Positions 11,222-19,598 are shown, numbered from the stretch's first letter. The stretch: DNA of 64,000 bases from Chitinophaga pinensis (GCA_943324745.2 CALPMT020000003.1:5001-69000); one strand, 5' to 3'. Translations and numbers: made by a program. Notes: generated by a model not told the origin, from the letters alone.

Positions 11222-12226
11222 ATGGAACATGTAAGTCAATTATATCAGTATAATGTAAATGACTTTGTGATCGACACAAATTCTCCAGATTTCTTTGCTG
11301 AAAATTTAAAAAATTTAATTACTATTAATCAAAAAGATACGCTTTGGTTAAACTTTCACTCTTTAACCCGTAAAGAATCCATTGAATCTCTTTTCACCTC
11401 ACTGAACATTGATAAATTAACGATTGAAAACATTTATAAAACAGAAAAAAGACCCAAAATTGAAGAATATCCAGATTACCTCTTTTTTACTGTGCGTTCT
11501 GCTTTATCCAAAGAAATGAACTCTTTTTTCTTAAATAAAGACCAAATATCATTTATTCTAGGGAAAAACTTTCTTATTTCCTTTCAATCCAAAAAAGCAC
11601 AGCATTTTGAAGATGTACGTGATCGAATTGAAAAAAAACGCGGAAAAATTAGATTCAAAGGACCTGATTTTTTATTATTTAGATTACTTGAAAGTATAAC
11701 CGATAATTATTTTGAAGTATTAGATGATATCGTAAATTCCATTGAAAAAATTGAACATCGATTAATTTACCAACCAGATAATGAAATTTTAAAAGAAATC
11801 GAAATTCAAAAAAGAAAACTAATTGAATTGCGTAAAATTGTTTTTCCGCTTAAAGAAATCGCTTCTCATTTAGAAAGAGTTATGAATCCTTTAATTGATA
11901 AATCAAATCACTATTATTTTTCAGAAATAAAAGATAATTGCATCACAGTACTTGAAGAAATTGATGATAACAAACAAATTCTCGATGGATTTTCAAACTT
12001 ATATTTTGCTGTTCAAGGACAACGAATGAATCAAGTAATGAAACTTCTTACTGTTGTAAGTGCAATTTTTATTCCATTAACTTTCATTGTTGGTGTTTAC
12101 GGAATGAACTTCGAAAAAATGCCAGAATTAAGCATGAAATATGGATACTATATTTGCTGGGGCATCATGGTAGTTATAACCGGAATATTATTATTTGCGT
12201 TTTATAAGCGAGGTTGGTTTAAGTGA
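11222..12226 (+). CDS. corA: CorA-family divalent cation (magnesium) channel
   Basis: A 334-residue protein with the CorA plan: a large soluble N-terminal domain, a long charged stalk helix (about 155-260) and two C-terminal membrane helices (LLTVVSAIFIPLTFIVGVYG and YICWGIMVVITGILLFAF). The selectivity motif YGMN occurs with Gly294-Met295-Asn296. The family forms pentameric Mg/Co/Ni channels in the inner membrane. It starts one base after the patatin stop, so translation is probably coupled. Zn-specific (ZntB) members share this fold, so the ion is not certain. Direct repeats of AGTAAAGAGC follow the stop. Confidence 0.93.
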   Translation: MEHVSQLYQYNVNDFVIDTNSPDFFAENLKNLITINQKDTLWLNFHSLTRKESIESLFTSLNIDKLTIENIYKTEKRPKIEEYPDYLFFTVRSALSKEMNSFFLNKDQISFILGKNFLISFQSKKAQHFEDVRDRIEKKRGKIRFKGPDFLLFRLLESITDNYFEVLDDIVNSIEKIEHRLIYQPDNEILKEIEIQKRKLIELRKIVFPLKEIASHLERVMNPLIDKSNHYYFSEIKDNCITVLEEIDDNKQILDGFSNLYFAVQGQRMNQVMKLLTVVSAIFIPLTFIVGVYGMNFEKMPELSMKYGYYICWGIMVVITGILLFAFYKRGWFK

Positions 12227-12314
12227 GTAAAGAGCAACAAGTAAAGAGCGAAGAATTAAGAAAAAATCAAGTTAAACTTTGAATCAATCTACAACTCAAA
12301 ATATTTAAATTCAA

Positions 12315-12923
12315 CTAATTAACCTTAAAATCTGTACGATTAACAATTGACCTTCCTAAAGTTAAACCATCCGCATAATGTAATTCACTTCCGACAGTTA
12401 CACCTCTGGATAAGGTAGTTATTCGTATATCACATTCTTTGAGTTTTTTATAAAGGTAAAAATTAGTGGTATCTCCTTCCATAGTAGGACTCAAAGCAAA
12501 AATCACCTCTTCCACCTCCCCACTACCAGCCTTTTCAACCAAGGACGGTATATTTAAATCGGAAGGTCCAATTCCATCCATCGGAGATATGATTCCACCC
12601 AAAACATGATAAATGCCTTTATAAGAAGATGTTTCTTCGATGGCCATAACATCTCGTACATCCTCAACAACACAAACAATAGATCGAGTACGATGTGGAT
12701 TTACACATATAAAGCATAATTCTTCATCCGAAATATTTCCACACGTAGCACAATGTTTGACTTTCGCTTTCATGGTAATAAACGCTTGCGCAAATCGTTC
12801 TATTTCTTCTGGCTTACGATTTAACAATTGTAACACTAAACGTAAAGCTGTTCGCTTTCCAATACTGGGAAGTGTCGCTAATTGCTCTACAGCATCTTCC
12901 ATGTACTTCGAAGGTAATTTCAT
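12315..12923 (-). CDS. recR: Recombination protein RecR
   Basis: A 202-residue protein with the RecR order: N-terminal helix-hairpin-helix (LPSIGKRTALRL), a four-cysteine zinc site (Cys58, 61, 70, 73), a Toprim domain (VCVVEDVRDVMAIE) and a C-terminal Walker-B-like region. It acts with RecO and RecF to load RecA on gapped DNA. I chose the ATG giving MKLPSKYMEDAVEQL because it matches the family N-terminus; the frame is open 13 codons further, but a TAACTTTG promoter element lies in that extension at 12942-12949. It converges with corA and diverges from lhgO. Confidence 0.96.
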   Translation of the reverse strand: MKLPSKYMEDAVEQLATLPSIGKRTALRLVLQLLNRKPEEIERFAQAFITMKAKVKHCATCGNISDEELCFICVNPHRTRSIVCVVEDVRDVMAIEETSSYKGIYHVLGGIISPMDGIGPSDLNIPSLVEKAGSGEVEEVIFALSPTMEGDTTNFYLYKKLKECDIRITTLSRGVTVGSELHYADGLTLGRSIVNRTDFKVN

Positions 12924-12941
12924 GACTTTTTGTTTTGTTAA

Positions 12942-12949
12942 CAAAGTTA
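12942..12949 (-). promoter_or_regulatory. -7 promoter element of recR
   Basis: TAACTTTG on the minus strand fits the Bacteroidota TAnnTTTG element. It lies about 19 bases before the recR ATG at 12923, predicting a very short leader and supporting that start. No good -33 TTTG is seen at the expected distance. Confidence 0.6.
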
Positions 12950-13053
12950 AACGTATTATCATTCTAATAATTTTAAATGTCTAATTAATTTATAAATCAA
13001 CTAATATTTGAAAATGGAAAAGTTTCTGAAAATATCTCATAATTATTAACACG

Positions 13054-13061
13054 TATTTTTG
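13054..13061 (+). promoter_or_regulatory. Candidate -7 promoter element of lhgO
   Basis: TATTTTTG matches TAnnTTTG 29 bases before the lhgO ATG; a second near match, TACCTTTA, lies at 13063-13070. No -33 match is obvious. Confidence 0.45.
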
Positions 13062-13090
13062 TTACCTTTACAACACAAAAAACATGAAAT

Positions 13091-14302
13091 ATGAGTTATG
13101 ATATCGCTATAATCGGAGGAGGAATTGTTGGAGCAGCAACGCTTTACAAACTTCAAAATAGATTTCCAGACAAAAAAATCGTTTTGCTAGAAAAAGAAAA
13201 TTGTTTAGCCGATCATCAAACAGGTCATAATTCAGGTGTGATTCATTCTGGATTGTACTATAAACCTGGCTCGCTAAAAGCTAAAAATTGTGTTGAAGGA
13301 AGACATGAATTAGTAGCATTTGCAAAAGAAAACAATATTGCTCACGATGTTTGTGGAAAAGTAGTAGTTGCAACCAAAGAAAGTGAATTGGAATACCTCG
13401 AAAAAATATATCAAAACGGTGTTGCTAATCAAATAGAAGGTTTAAAAAAAATTACCGGAGAAGAAATCAAACAATATGAACCTTTTGTCGAAGGAATCGC
13501 AGGCTTATTTGTTGCTTGTACAGGAATCATCGATTTCCGAGGTGCTACAGCAAAAATGGTAGAGCTTTCTTTAGCCATTCAACCAGAAAGTAAATTATTG
13601 TTAGAACATGAAGTAATTGATGTTAAAAAAGAATCTTCCACTTCCACAATCATCACAAATAAAGGGAATTTCGAAGCAAAACATTTGGTTTTCTGTGCAG
13701 GTTTACAAGCGGATCGTTTGGCACGTAAAGATGGTGTAAATTTAAAAGAACAAGTCGTAGGTTTCCGTGGAGATTATTACGAATTAACAGAAGAAGCAAA
13801 AAAGAAAGTAAAAAATTTAGTATATCCAGTCCCAGACCCAGCATTTCCATTCTTAGGAGTTCATTTCACGAGAATGACAAATGGAGATGTCGAATGTGGG
13901 CCAAATGCAGTTTTTACATTTAAACGTGAAGGGTATGGGAAAACAGATTTCTCATTAAAAGACTCTTGGGATGCATTAACCTATAAAGGAACTTGGAAAT
14001 TATTTTTTCAAAATATGAGCTATGGTATTAATGAATATCGTCGTGCATTTTCAAAAAAATTATTTTTAAAAACATTGCAAGTCATGATTCCAAGTTTAAC
14101 CATGGATGATATCGTTCCTGGTCGTGCTGGTGTACGCGCCCTTCTTCTTGGAGAGGATGGTGATACACGTGATGACTTTAGAATTGAATACCACGGTAAT
14201 TCAATCCATGTATTGAATGCACCATCACCTGCAGCAACGGCATCGCTGGCAATTGGAGGTTATATTGCGGATGAAGCTGAAAAACATTTTGCTTTAAAGT
14301 AG
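13091..14302 (+). CDS. lhgO: L-2-hydroxyglutarate oxidase
   Basis: A 403-residue FAD enzyme of the LhgO/YgaF family within the DAO superfamily. IIGGGIVGAATLYKL at the N-terminus is the FAD site. HNSGVIHSGLYYKPGSLKAKNC near residues 46-67, split around the flavin, is characteristic of L-2-hydroxyglutarate oxidases, as is GFRGDYYEL near the middle and PAATASLAIGG close to the C-terminus. It oxidises L-2-hydroxyglutarate, a by-product of TCA-cycle enzymes acting on 2-oxoglutarate, back to 2-oxoglutarate, usually at the membrane with quinone or oxygen as acceptor. The gene is monocistronic: a terminator follows at 14326-14352. Confidence 0.93.
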   Translation: MSYDIAIIGGGIVGAATLYKLQNRFPDKKIVLLEKENCLADHQTGHNSGVIHSGLYYKPGSLKAKNCVEGRHELVAFAKENNIAHDVCGKVVVATKESELEYLEKIYQNGVANQIEGLKKITGEEIKQYEPFVEGIAGLFVACTGIIDFRGATAKMVELSLAIQPESKLLLEHEVIDVKKESSTSTIITNKGNFEAKHLVFCAGLQADRLARKDGVNLKEQVVGFRGDYYELTEEAKKKVKNLVYPVPDPAFPFLGVHFTRMTNGDVECGPNAVFTFKREGYGKTDFSLKDSWDALTYKGTWKLFFQNMSYGINEYRRAFSKKLFLKTLQVMIPSLTMDDIVPGRAGVRALLLGEDGDTRDDFRIEYHGNSIHVLNAPSPAATASLAIGGYIADEAEKHFALK

Positions 14303-14325
14303 TAAATTAAGCGACTTAAATATAG

Positions 14326-14352
14326 AGGGATGCGTTATTGCATCCCTTTTTT
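14326..14352 (+). terminator. Rho-independent terminator after lhgO
   Basis: GGGATGC (14327-14333) pairs with GCATCCC (14340-14346) around a GTTATT loop, followed by six T. It lies about 24 bases after the lhgO stop and just before the promoter of the cold-shock-domain gene. Confidence 0.9.
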
Positions 14353-14356
14353 GTTG

Positions 14357-14364
14357 TACCTTTG
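14357..14364 (+). promoter_or_regulatory. -7 promoter element of the cold-shock-domain gene
   Basis: TACCTTTG matches TAnnTTTG. A TTG occurs at 14338-14340, 16 bases upstream, shorter than the usual 19-20. It lies about 121 bases before the ATG, which implies a leader of roughly 115 nt, far longer than the other leaders predicted here. Confidence 0.6.
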
Positions 14365-14370
14365 ACAATC

Positions 14371-14485
14371 CTACAATGGATAATACCTACAAATAATTTC
14401 TAATCTCACCGATAACTTCGTTATTTCGTTTGATATAAGCTTCTTACTTCGAAGGTATTTATTGTCTAATACTATATATTATTGA
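14371..14485 (+). promoter_or_regulatory. Long structured 5' leader of a cold-shock-domain mRNA
   Basis: If transcription begins just after the TACCTTTG element, the mRNA has a leader of about 115 nt. AATACCT (14382-14388) can pair with AGGTATT (14453-14459), closing a domain that holds a local hairpin around TTCG (ATAA 14412-14415 with TTAT 14421-14424) and a CTTCGAAG palindrome (14447-14454). The closing helix competes with part of that palindrome, so two folds are possible. This recalls cspA-type leaders, whose fold depends on temperature, but there is no sequence match to them that I can see. Confidence 0.45.
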
Positions 14486-14932
14486 ATGGCTAAGTCGCAA
14501 GAAACCTACAACAAAAAAGAAAAAGAAAAAAAACGTTTAAAAAAACGTCAAGATAAAAACCTAAAAATGGAGGAGCGTAAATCTAATCCTACAGCAAGTG
14601 GATTAGATGCGATGATGGCATATGTAGATGAAAATGGACACATCTCCGATACTCCGCCAGATCCAGCAACAAAGAAAAAAATAGCACTTTCAAGTATTGA
14701 AATTTCTGTTCCTAAACGAGTAGAAGAAGAAATGCCTGCAGTAAGAGTTGGAAGAATTGATTTCTTTAACCACCAAAAAGGATTTGGTTTCATCAAAGAA
14801 AATGAAACACAAGAGAAATATTTCGTACACGTTCATGGTCTACTTCAAGAAGTTGAAGAAGGTAATGCTGTTTCTTTCGAATTAGAAAGAGGTATGAAAG
14901 GTATGAACGCAGTAAGAGTTAAGAAAATATAA
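14486..14932 (+). CDS. Cold-shock-domain RNA-binding protein with basic N-terminal extension
   Basis: A 148-residue protein. Residues 1-30 are very Lys/Glu-rich (KKEKEKKRLKKRQDKN), about 31-85 form an acidic linker, and 86-148 are a cold-shock domain with both RNA-binding motifs: KGFGFI (RNP1) and YFVHV (RNP2). Classic Csp proteins are 65-70 residues, so more than half of this protein is extension. It probably binds single-stranded RNA as a chaperone; the basic tail would add nonspecific affinity. The gene has its own promoter and a long leader. Its stop directly abuts the stop of the convergent DUF1573 gene, with no base between. Confidence 0.9.
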   Translation: MAKSQETYNKKEKEKKRLKKRQDKNLKMEERKSNPTASGLDAMMAYVDENGHISDTPPDPATKKKIALSSIEISVPKRVEEEMPAVRVGRIDFFNHQKGFGFIKENETQEKYFVHVHGLLQEVEEGNAVSFELERGMKGMNAVRVKKI

Positions 14933-15424
14933 CTATTTAACAAATGCTTTAATTTGAACCTCTGTCAAAAGAGGTTCTGTATTTGCTTCAATAGTTACCG
15001 TTTTTGTAATCTCTCCTACCTGACCTGGCTTTGGATGAAATCCTACCTCAATATAATCTGATTTACCCGGTAAAATAGGTTGATCTGGTTTATGAGGAGT
15101 CGTACAACCACAACTAGCAGAAACCTTATCAATAATCAACGGTTTTTTTCCAGTATTCGTTACTTTAAATTTACACGTGTTATCCGATTCGGGTTTTACA
15201 TTCCCAAAATCGTATAGCATTTTATCGAACGACATCGAAGTCACCGACTCTTTTTCAGCTTTTTCTTCCGCTTCAAAAGCTTTGACTTTCGCAGCTAATT
15301 CCTCATCCGATTCTCCATCAGAAAGGACAGAAACACTTCCTTCTTGTGCATTATTATCTTTCATCGTGTTAGTACAAGCAGGCATTCCGTATATAATTCC
15401 TACAATCAAAAAAACTCGTTTCAT
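14933..15424 (-). CDS. DUF1573 domain lipoprotein
   Basis: A 163-residue protein with an N-terminal signal ending in GMPAC, giving a lipid-bearing Cys17, then an acidic low-complexity linker (EGSVSVLSDGESDEELAAKVKAFEAEEKAEKE) and a DUF1573 domain from about residue 65: DFGNVKPESDNTCKFKVTNTGKKPL, then GCTTPHKPDQPILPGKSDYIEVGF. DUF1573 is an immunoglobulin-like beta-sandwich, common and multicopy in Bacteroidota envelopes, with no established function. It converges on the cold-shock gene with abutting stops, so no separate terminator exists between them. Confidence 0.85.
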   Translation of the reverse strand: MKRVFLIVGIIYGMPACTNTMKDNNAQEGSVSVLSDGESDEELAAKVKAFEAEEKAEKESVTSMSFDKMLYDFGNVKPESDNTCKFKVTNTGKKPLIIDKVSASCGCTTPHKPDQPILPGKSDYIEVGFHPKPGQVGEITKTVTIEANTEPLLTEVQIKAFVK

Positions 15425-15504
15425 ATTCGAAAAATTAAACTAAAAACATATCATTAGCATCACAAAATCATTGTCAGATAATTTCATAACTCCTAATTTA
15501 TAGT

Positions 15505-17097
15505 TTACTCTAACCCTGCTTTTTCGTAACTTCCATTTTTCAACGTTTTCAAAGCAGCTTGTAAAATAGCATTACGTTCATTGTAAATGCGATAAAACTC
15601 AGTTGTCCCCCATAAATCTTGAGCAATCATCGCTTTTAAAAACAATTTTACTAATTTTTCACTTTCAGGATATTCTTTTTCGTCCAATTTCAAAGTAGAA
15701 TGTTCTTTAGTTAAATAACTAAAAAATTCATCCATAAACGTTTTATCACAATTAAACTTTGATAAAAACATTTCAAAATTAGGATAATCTAGCTTTAATC
15801 TATCTCTGTTTTTATTGACATACGTCAAGGAAAAAGTATTAAACGCACCTATACCTAATATAGATCTAAAATATTTTGTGAATTCGTTGGTGTCTAATGG
15901 CACAAAAACGTCTGGCATAATTCCACCACCACCATAAACAATTCTTTGTTTGATTAATGTTTTATATTTCAAGGAATCAGGAAATTTTATACTGTCTTGA
16001 TTCATTAATTCACCATGTTTCAAACGTTTTAACACATCATTATGATACTCTTCCGAATTACCTTCGTATGGTTTTTGAATGTTACGACCTACAGGTGTGT
16101 AATAACGTGCAATAGTTAATCGAATTTGTGAACCATCTGATAGATCGATTGGTCGTTGAACTAATCCTTTACCAAATGTTCTACGCCCGACTATTAATCC
16201 TCTATCCCAATCCTGAATTGCACCAGAAACAATTTCACTCGCAGAAGCAGAATTTTCATTCACTAAAACAATCAATTTTCCTTTTTCAAACCCACCTTTA
16301 GTATCGCAATTCATATATTGTCGCGGTTGGTGTTTCCCTTGAGAATAAACCACTAATTTATCCTTCGTTAAAAACTCATCGCTTACCGTCTTAGCTGCAT
16401 ACATAAGTCCTCCACCATTATCTTGCAAATCTAAAATCAAATTTTTCATTCCTTTTTTAGTCAACTCAGATAAACTTGCTTTGATTTCGTCGGTTGTTGT
16501 GTGTGAAAAGCTATTCAGTTTTAAATACCCTGTTTCTGGAGTAATCATATAATGACAATCTAAAGAATGCATTGGGATTTTATCACGCGTAATTTCAAAC
16601 TTCAACAAGTTTGCTTCTCCTTTTCTTAAAACTTCTACAGTAACCTTTGTTCCTAAACCTCCCATCAATTTTTCACGGACCTGTGAATTTTTAAGTTTCA
16701 CATTAGCAACAATATCTGCACCTACTTTTACTATTTTATCTCCAGCACGCAAACCAACTTTTTCAGATGGTCCTCCAGGAATCGTAGCAACCACAATCAA
16801 GGTATCTTTCAATAACTGGAAACGAATCCCAACTCCAAAAAAACTACCATTAATTTGTTGATTTGCATCGTCAACATCTTCTTTTGAAATATAAACTGAA
16901 TGAGGATCTAATTTCTCTAAGGCTGCAACTATAGCTGCTTCTGTGACATCTTTTGAATTCACATCATCCACATACATGTAATGAATATAATTGTAAATCT
17001 CTTCTATTTTCTTGGCGTCTTTTAATAAATCATTTTTCTGAGAAAATGAAAATAAGGAAAATAGTAAAAAGGAAATTATAAAAAGTTTCTTGAACAT
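15505..17097 (-). CDS. S41 family C-terminal processing protease
   Basis: A 530-residue secreted protein: signal peptide (LFIISFLLFSLFSFSQ), an N-terminal helical part with LDPHSVYI, a PDZ domain at about 85-165 (GVGIRFQL...GLRAGDKIVKVG) and an S41 peptidase domain. The catalytic Ser lies in NENSASASEIVSGA near residue 285 and the Lys in FGKGLVQ about 26 residues on, giving the Ser-Lys dyad. CTP/Prc enzymes trim periplasmic proteins from their C-termini. A C-terminal helical stretch of about 130 residues follows the catalytic domain. It is downstream of dciA-recF on the same strand with a 74-bp gap; co-transcription is unclear. Confidence 0.93.
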   Translation of the reverse strand: MFKKLFIISFLLFSLFSFSQKNDLLKDAKKIEEIYNYIHYMYVDDVNSKDVTEAAIVAALEKLDPHSVYISKEDVDDANQQINGSFFGVGIRFQLLKDTLIVVATIPGGPSEKVGLRAGDKIVKVGADIVANVKLKNSQVREKLMGGLGTKVTVEVLRKGEANLLKFEITRDKIPMHSLDCHYMITPETGYLKLNSFSHTTTDEIKASLSELTKKGMKNLILDLQDNGGGLMYAAKTVSDEFLTKDKLVVYSQGKHQPRQYMNCDTKGGFEKGKLIVLVNENSASASEIVSGAIQDWDRGLIVGRRTFGKGLVQRPIDLSDGSQIRLTIARYYTPVGRNIQKPYEGNSEEYHNDVLKRLKHGELMNQDSIKFPDSLKYKTLIKQRIVYGGGGIMPDVFVPLDTNEFTKYFRSILGIGAFNTFSLTYVNKNRDRLKLDYPNFEMFLSKFNCDKTFMDEFFSYLTKEHSTLKLDEKEYPESEKLVKLFLKAMIAQDLWGTTEFYRIYNERNAILQAALKTLKNGSYEKAGLE

Positions 17098-17171
17098 ACT
17101 AATAATTTAAGTTTTTAAAATTAACGCAATTTTTAGAAATATAGTTTGTGCTTAACGTTTTTTGGGTGAAA

Positions 17172-17474
17172 TTAACTAAACCATACATCTCGAATCATCG
17201 CACAACCAGCGATTTCGTTTACGCGTTGAATAATTATCGATTTACCTTGCATCAATTCATCTCGCATCACGGATGAATCCAACGTCAAATGCAACACTTG
17301 ATTTTTAATGAAAATATTTTTGGTCCTCGCAGATACTGCTCTCCCCATCATATCTTCCCATTTATTGATGACTTCCATTTCTTTCATACGACCATCTAAA
17401 CCATACGCTTTCATCAATTTATCGATGACATCGCCAAGGGTACTTTGGTTGGAAATTCGTTTATTTTCGTTCAT
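17172..17474 (-). CDS. DciA-like (DUF721) protein
   Basis: A 100-residue protein of the DUF721/DciA family: GDVIDKLMKAYGLDGRMKEMEVINKWEDMMGRAVSARTKN has the conserved W-x-x-x-x-G core, followed by a KH-like beta segment. DciA proteins in most bacteria load or support the replicative helicase DnaB. This short Bacteroidota form has only the core domain. It starts one base after the recF stop, and the recF-DUF721 pairing is widespread, which supports a replication-linked role and co-transcription. Confidence 0.85.
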   Translation of the reverse strand: MNENKRISNQSTLGDVIDKLMKAYGLDGRMKEMEVINKWEDMMGRAVSARTKNIFIKNQVLHLTLDSSVMRDELMQGKSIIIQRVNEIAGCAMIRDVWFS

Positions 17475-17475
17475 A

Positions 17476-18573
17476 TTATCTTTCTAAAATTTCACGCATA
17501 TCAAACAATTTGTAATCCATGGATATACGATTAAAAATGGTTGCAACTCTTTCCTTGTCGGTATCAGTAACTAATACTTGGCCAAAGACATTATCAGATA
17601 CTAATTTCATTAATTTTTCTACCCGATGGTTGTCTAATTTATCAAAAATATCATCGAGTAACAAAATCGGTTTTTTATTTAATTGTTTTTTTAACCAATC
17701 AAATTGCGCTAAACGTAAAGCAATCACAAAAGACTTTTGCTGACCTTGCGACCCAAATTTCTTCACTAAATGGTCATTGATTAAAAACACGAAATCATCT
17801 TTATGAATTCCGGCGTTGGTATATCCAGAAAACGAATCTTTTTTCAAATTTTGCACCAATAAATTTGAAAAGGATGCATCATTTAATTGTGATTTATATT
17901 CCAGTTTTACGTGTTCTGTTTCGTTACCAATAAATTCATAGTAATATTGAAAGGTTGGTATAAATTCTTTTAAAAAGGCAAGTCGTTTTTGATAGATGAC
18001 ATCCCCTATCAATTCCAACTGCATATCCCAAACCTCAATGCTTTCTCGTTCAAAGAACCCATTGTCATAAAACTGTTTTAACAACATATTTCGTTGATCC
18101 AACACCTTATTGTATTTTACTAAACTGTACAGGTATTCTCTGTCAAATTGAGAAATAATCCCATCCACCCAACGACGACGAGATTCACTTCCTTCTGAAA
18201 TCAAATCTCGGTCATACGGAGAAATAATTACGGAAGGAAATTCACCAATATGATCGCCTAATTTTTCGTAATTGACCTTATTGCGTTTTACGACTTTCTT
18301 CTCTCCTGCTTTGACAGCACAGTAAATTTCTATTTCATCACCATCTACATCCCACTGACCTTGCACGACAAAAAACTTCTCGTCAAATCGAATGTTTTGC
18401 TTATCGATAGGATTCAAATAGGATTTACACATACTTAAGTAATGCACAGCATCTAACACATTCGTTTTACCAATTCCATTCCTACCAACGAAACAATTCA
18501 CTCCTGATTCAAGCGAAAATTCAGCCTGATCGTAATTTTTGAAATTGATTAAATTAATATGCTTTAAATACAT
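17476..18573 (-). CDS. recF: DNA replication and repair protein RecF
   Basis: A 365-residue SMC-like ATPase of normal RecF length. It starts MYLKHINLINFKNYD, has the Walker A motif GRNGIGKTN at residues 30-38, the ABC signature region (KFGSQGQQKSFVIALRLAQ) and Walker B followed by the D-loop (ILLLDDIFDKLDNHRV). RecF with RecO and RecR directs RecA to single-strand gaps at stalled forks; recR is 4.5 kb away on the same strand. dciA follows after one base. Upstream is a 46-bp spacer of CGTCACT-type repeats separating it from the 108-residue unknown gene. Confidence 0.97.
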   Translation of the reverse strand: MYLKHINLINFKNYDQAEFSLESGVNCFVGRNGIGKTNVLDAVHYLSMCKSYLNPIDKQNIRFDEKFFVVQGQWDVDGDEIEIYCAVKAGEKKVVKRNKVNYEKLGDHIGEFPSVIISPYDRDLISEGSESRRRWVDGIISQFDREYLYSLVKYNKVLDQRNMLLKQFYDNGFFERESIEVWDMQLELIGDVIYQKRLAFLKEFIPTFQYYYEFIGNETEHVKLEYKSQLNDASFSNLLVQNLKKDSFSGYTNAGIHKDDFVFLINDHLVKKFGSQGQQKSFVIALRLAQFDWLKKQLNKKPILLLDDIFDKLDNHRVEKLMKLVSDNVFGQVLVTDTDKERVATIFNRISMDYKLFDMREILER

Positions 18574-18589
18574 TCCGTAGCTTTTAAAT

Positions 18590-18631
18590 CGTCATTCGTC
18601 GCTCGTCACTCTTCACTTCTTACTCACTTCG
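18590..18631. repeat. Dispersed CGTCACT-type repeat (copy 3)
   Basis: Reads CGTCATTCGTCGCTCGTCAC followed by TCTTCACTTCTTACTCACTTCG: drifting copies of CGTCACT and CACTTC words. It fills the spacer between recF and the 108-residue gene and runs through that gene's stop codon and last residues (SE-stop). Same words as at 4371-4451. Confidence 0.6.
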
Positions 18632-18946
18632 TAAATCCGATTTGTCTAAATCAACCACGATGGACCCAAAATCAATCACGAACCATTCTAAAAATAACTC
18701 GATGGTTAATTTTTCTGGCCAATATTCTTCTTCATCCGTAATACTGGACAATTCGTTTTTAAACATCTTTTTGAAATTTTTCTCCAATACAGGTTCAAAA
18801 TCAAAAAAATCTTCTTCTACTAAATAAACTGTACCCTCCGTAGAATCCTCTACATCAAATTTCACTTCGGTATTATACTTATTTGCCCAATCCCAAAACG
18901 CTTGTCGTGGGTGAATGGTGATGTAACTACGGTTTACTACTTTCAT
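18620..18946 (-). CDS. Conserved-looking hypothetical acidic protein (108 aa)
   Basis: I do not recognise this family. The 108-residue product is strongly acidic, with many Glu/Asp and aromatic residues (EEDFFDFEPVLEKNFKKMF, WPEKLTIELFLEWFVIDFGSIVVDL), no signal peptide and no membrane helix, so it is probably cytoplasmic. The start ATG is 7 codons inside the 3' end of the upstream lipoprotein gene (20-bp overlap in another frame), which argues for translational coupling and for both genes being real. The C-terminal two or three residues come from a dispersed repeat. Confidence 0.7.
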   Translation of the reverse strand: MKVVNRSYITIHPRQAFWDWANKYNTEVKFDVEDSTEGTVYLVEEDFFDFEPVLEKNFKKMFKNELSSITDEEEYWPEKLTIELFLEWFVIDFGSIVVDLDKSDLRSE

Positions 18947-19565
18947 TTTTTTTGTTTAAGTTCAATTTTTCAAACCATTCCGACTTTTTTCCTTGTTGTT
19001 GGAACAGGACCAATTTCCATTGGGAACCAAAACCCATGGTGTCTAAAATAGCAGTCATTCTTTTTAAATCGATACGAATTCGCGACTCTACGCTAATCAT
19101 ACTTCGATCTTGAAGTAAAAGTACGAAAGCATTTGGGCTAATTCGGTATTTATCTCCAAACTTCAATGCTATTTTTTTTGTACCAAAATTATCTAAGTAA
19201 TTATAAAATGTATTTTCAGCAACAACGCTATCCGAATATTTCCAATGCTGATAAACAAACGAATCCTTTTTGTATACCCCAACCCATTTTTCCGACTTTA
19301 TCGGGTTAAAACGATCTGGAAATAAAGCTGTTTTAATACGACGAATTGATTTTTTGGTAATTTCCAAGGTATCTATGAGTCTTTTAGAAAACAAGGACAA
19401 AGAATCGTAATCATAGATTTCGATTTGTTTTTGGGAAATCGAATTCGCTTCCTCTTGGTATTTCTCCGATGGAGCATTTAACTCATCTAAGGTGACAACC
19501 TTTTCCGATTTAGAAGAACAAGCTATTACCCCAAGCAAGAAAAATAAAAAAAACAGTAATTTCAT
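18927..19565 (-). CDS. Hypothetical lipoprotein (212 aa)
   Basis: The N-terminus MKLLFFLFFLLGVIACSS is a lipoprotein signal with Cys16 as the lipid-bearing residue. The mature part opens with a Ser/Glu/Gln-rich stretch, then a helical region (DSLSLFSKRLIDTLEITKKSIRRIKTALFPDRF) and a mixed alpha/beta C-terminal half (VGVYKKDSFVYQHWKYSD, KFGDKYRISPNAFVLLLQDRSMISVESRIRIDLKRM). I know no family for it. It overlaps the next gene by 20 bp, so the pair is probably one transcript; the envelope location of one and cytoplasmic look of the other make a direct complex unlikely. Confidence 0.72.
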   Translation of the reverse strand: MKLLFFLFFLLGVIACSSKSEKVVTLDELNAPSEKYQEEANSISQKQIEIYDYDSLSLFSKRLIDTLEITKKSIRRIKTALFPDRFNPIKSEKWVGVYKKDSFVYQHWKYSDSVVAENTFYNYLDNFGTKKIALKFGDKYRISPNAFVLLLQDRSMISVESRIRIDLKRMTAILDTMGFGSQWKLVLFQQQGKKSEWFEKLNLNKKNESSKP

Positions 19566-19598
19566 CTTTCAAAGTTAACATACAAAAGCGTAGTGCAC

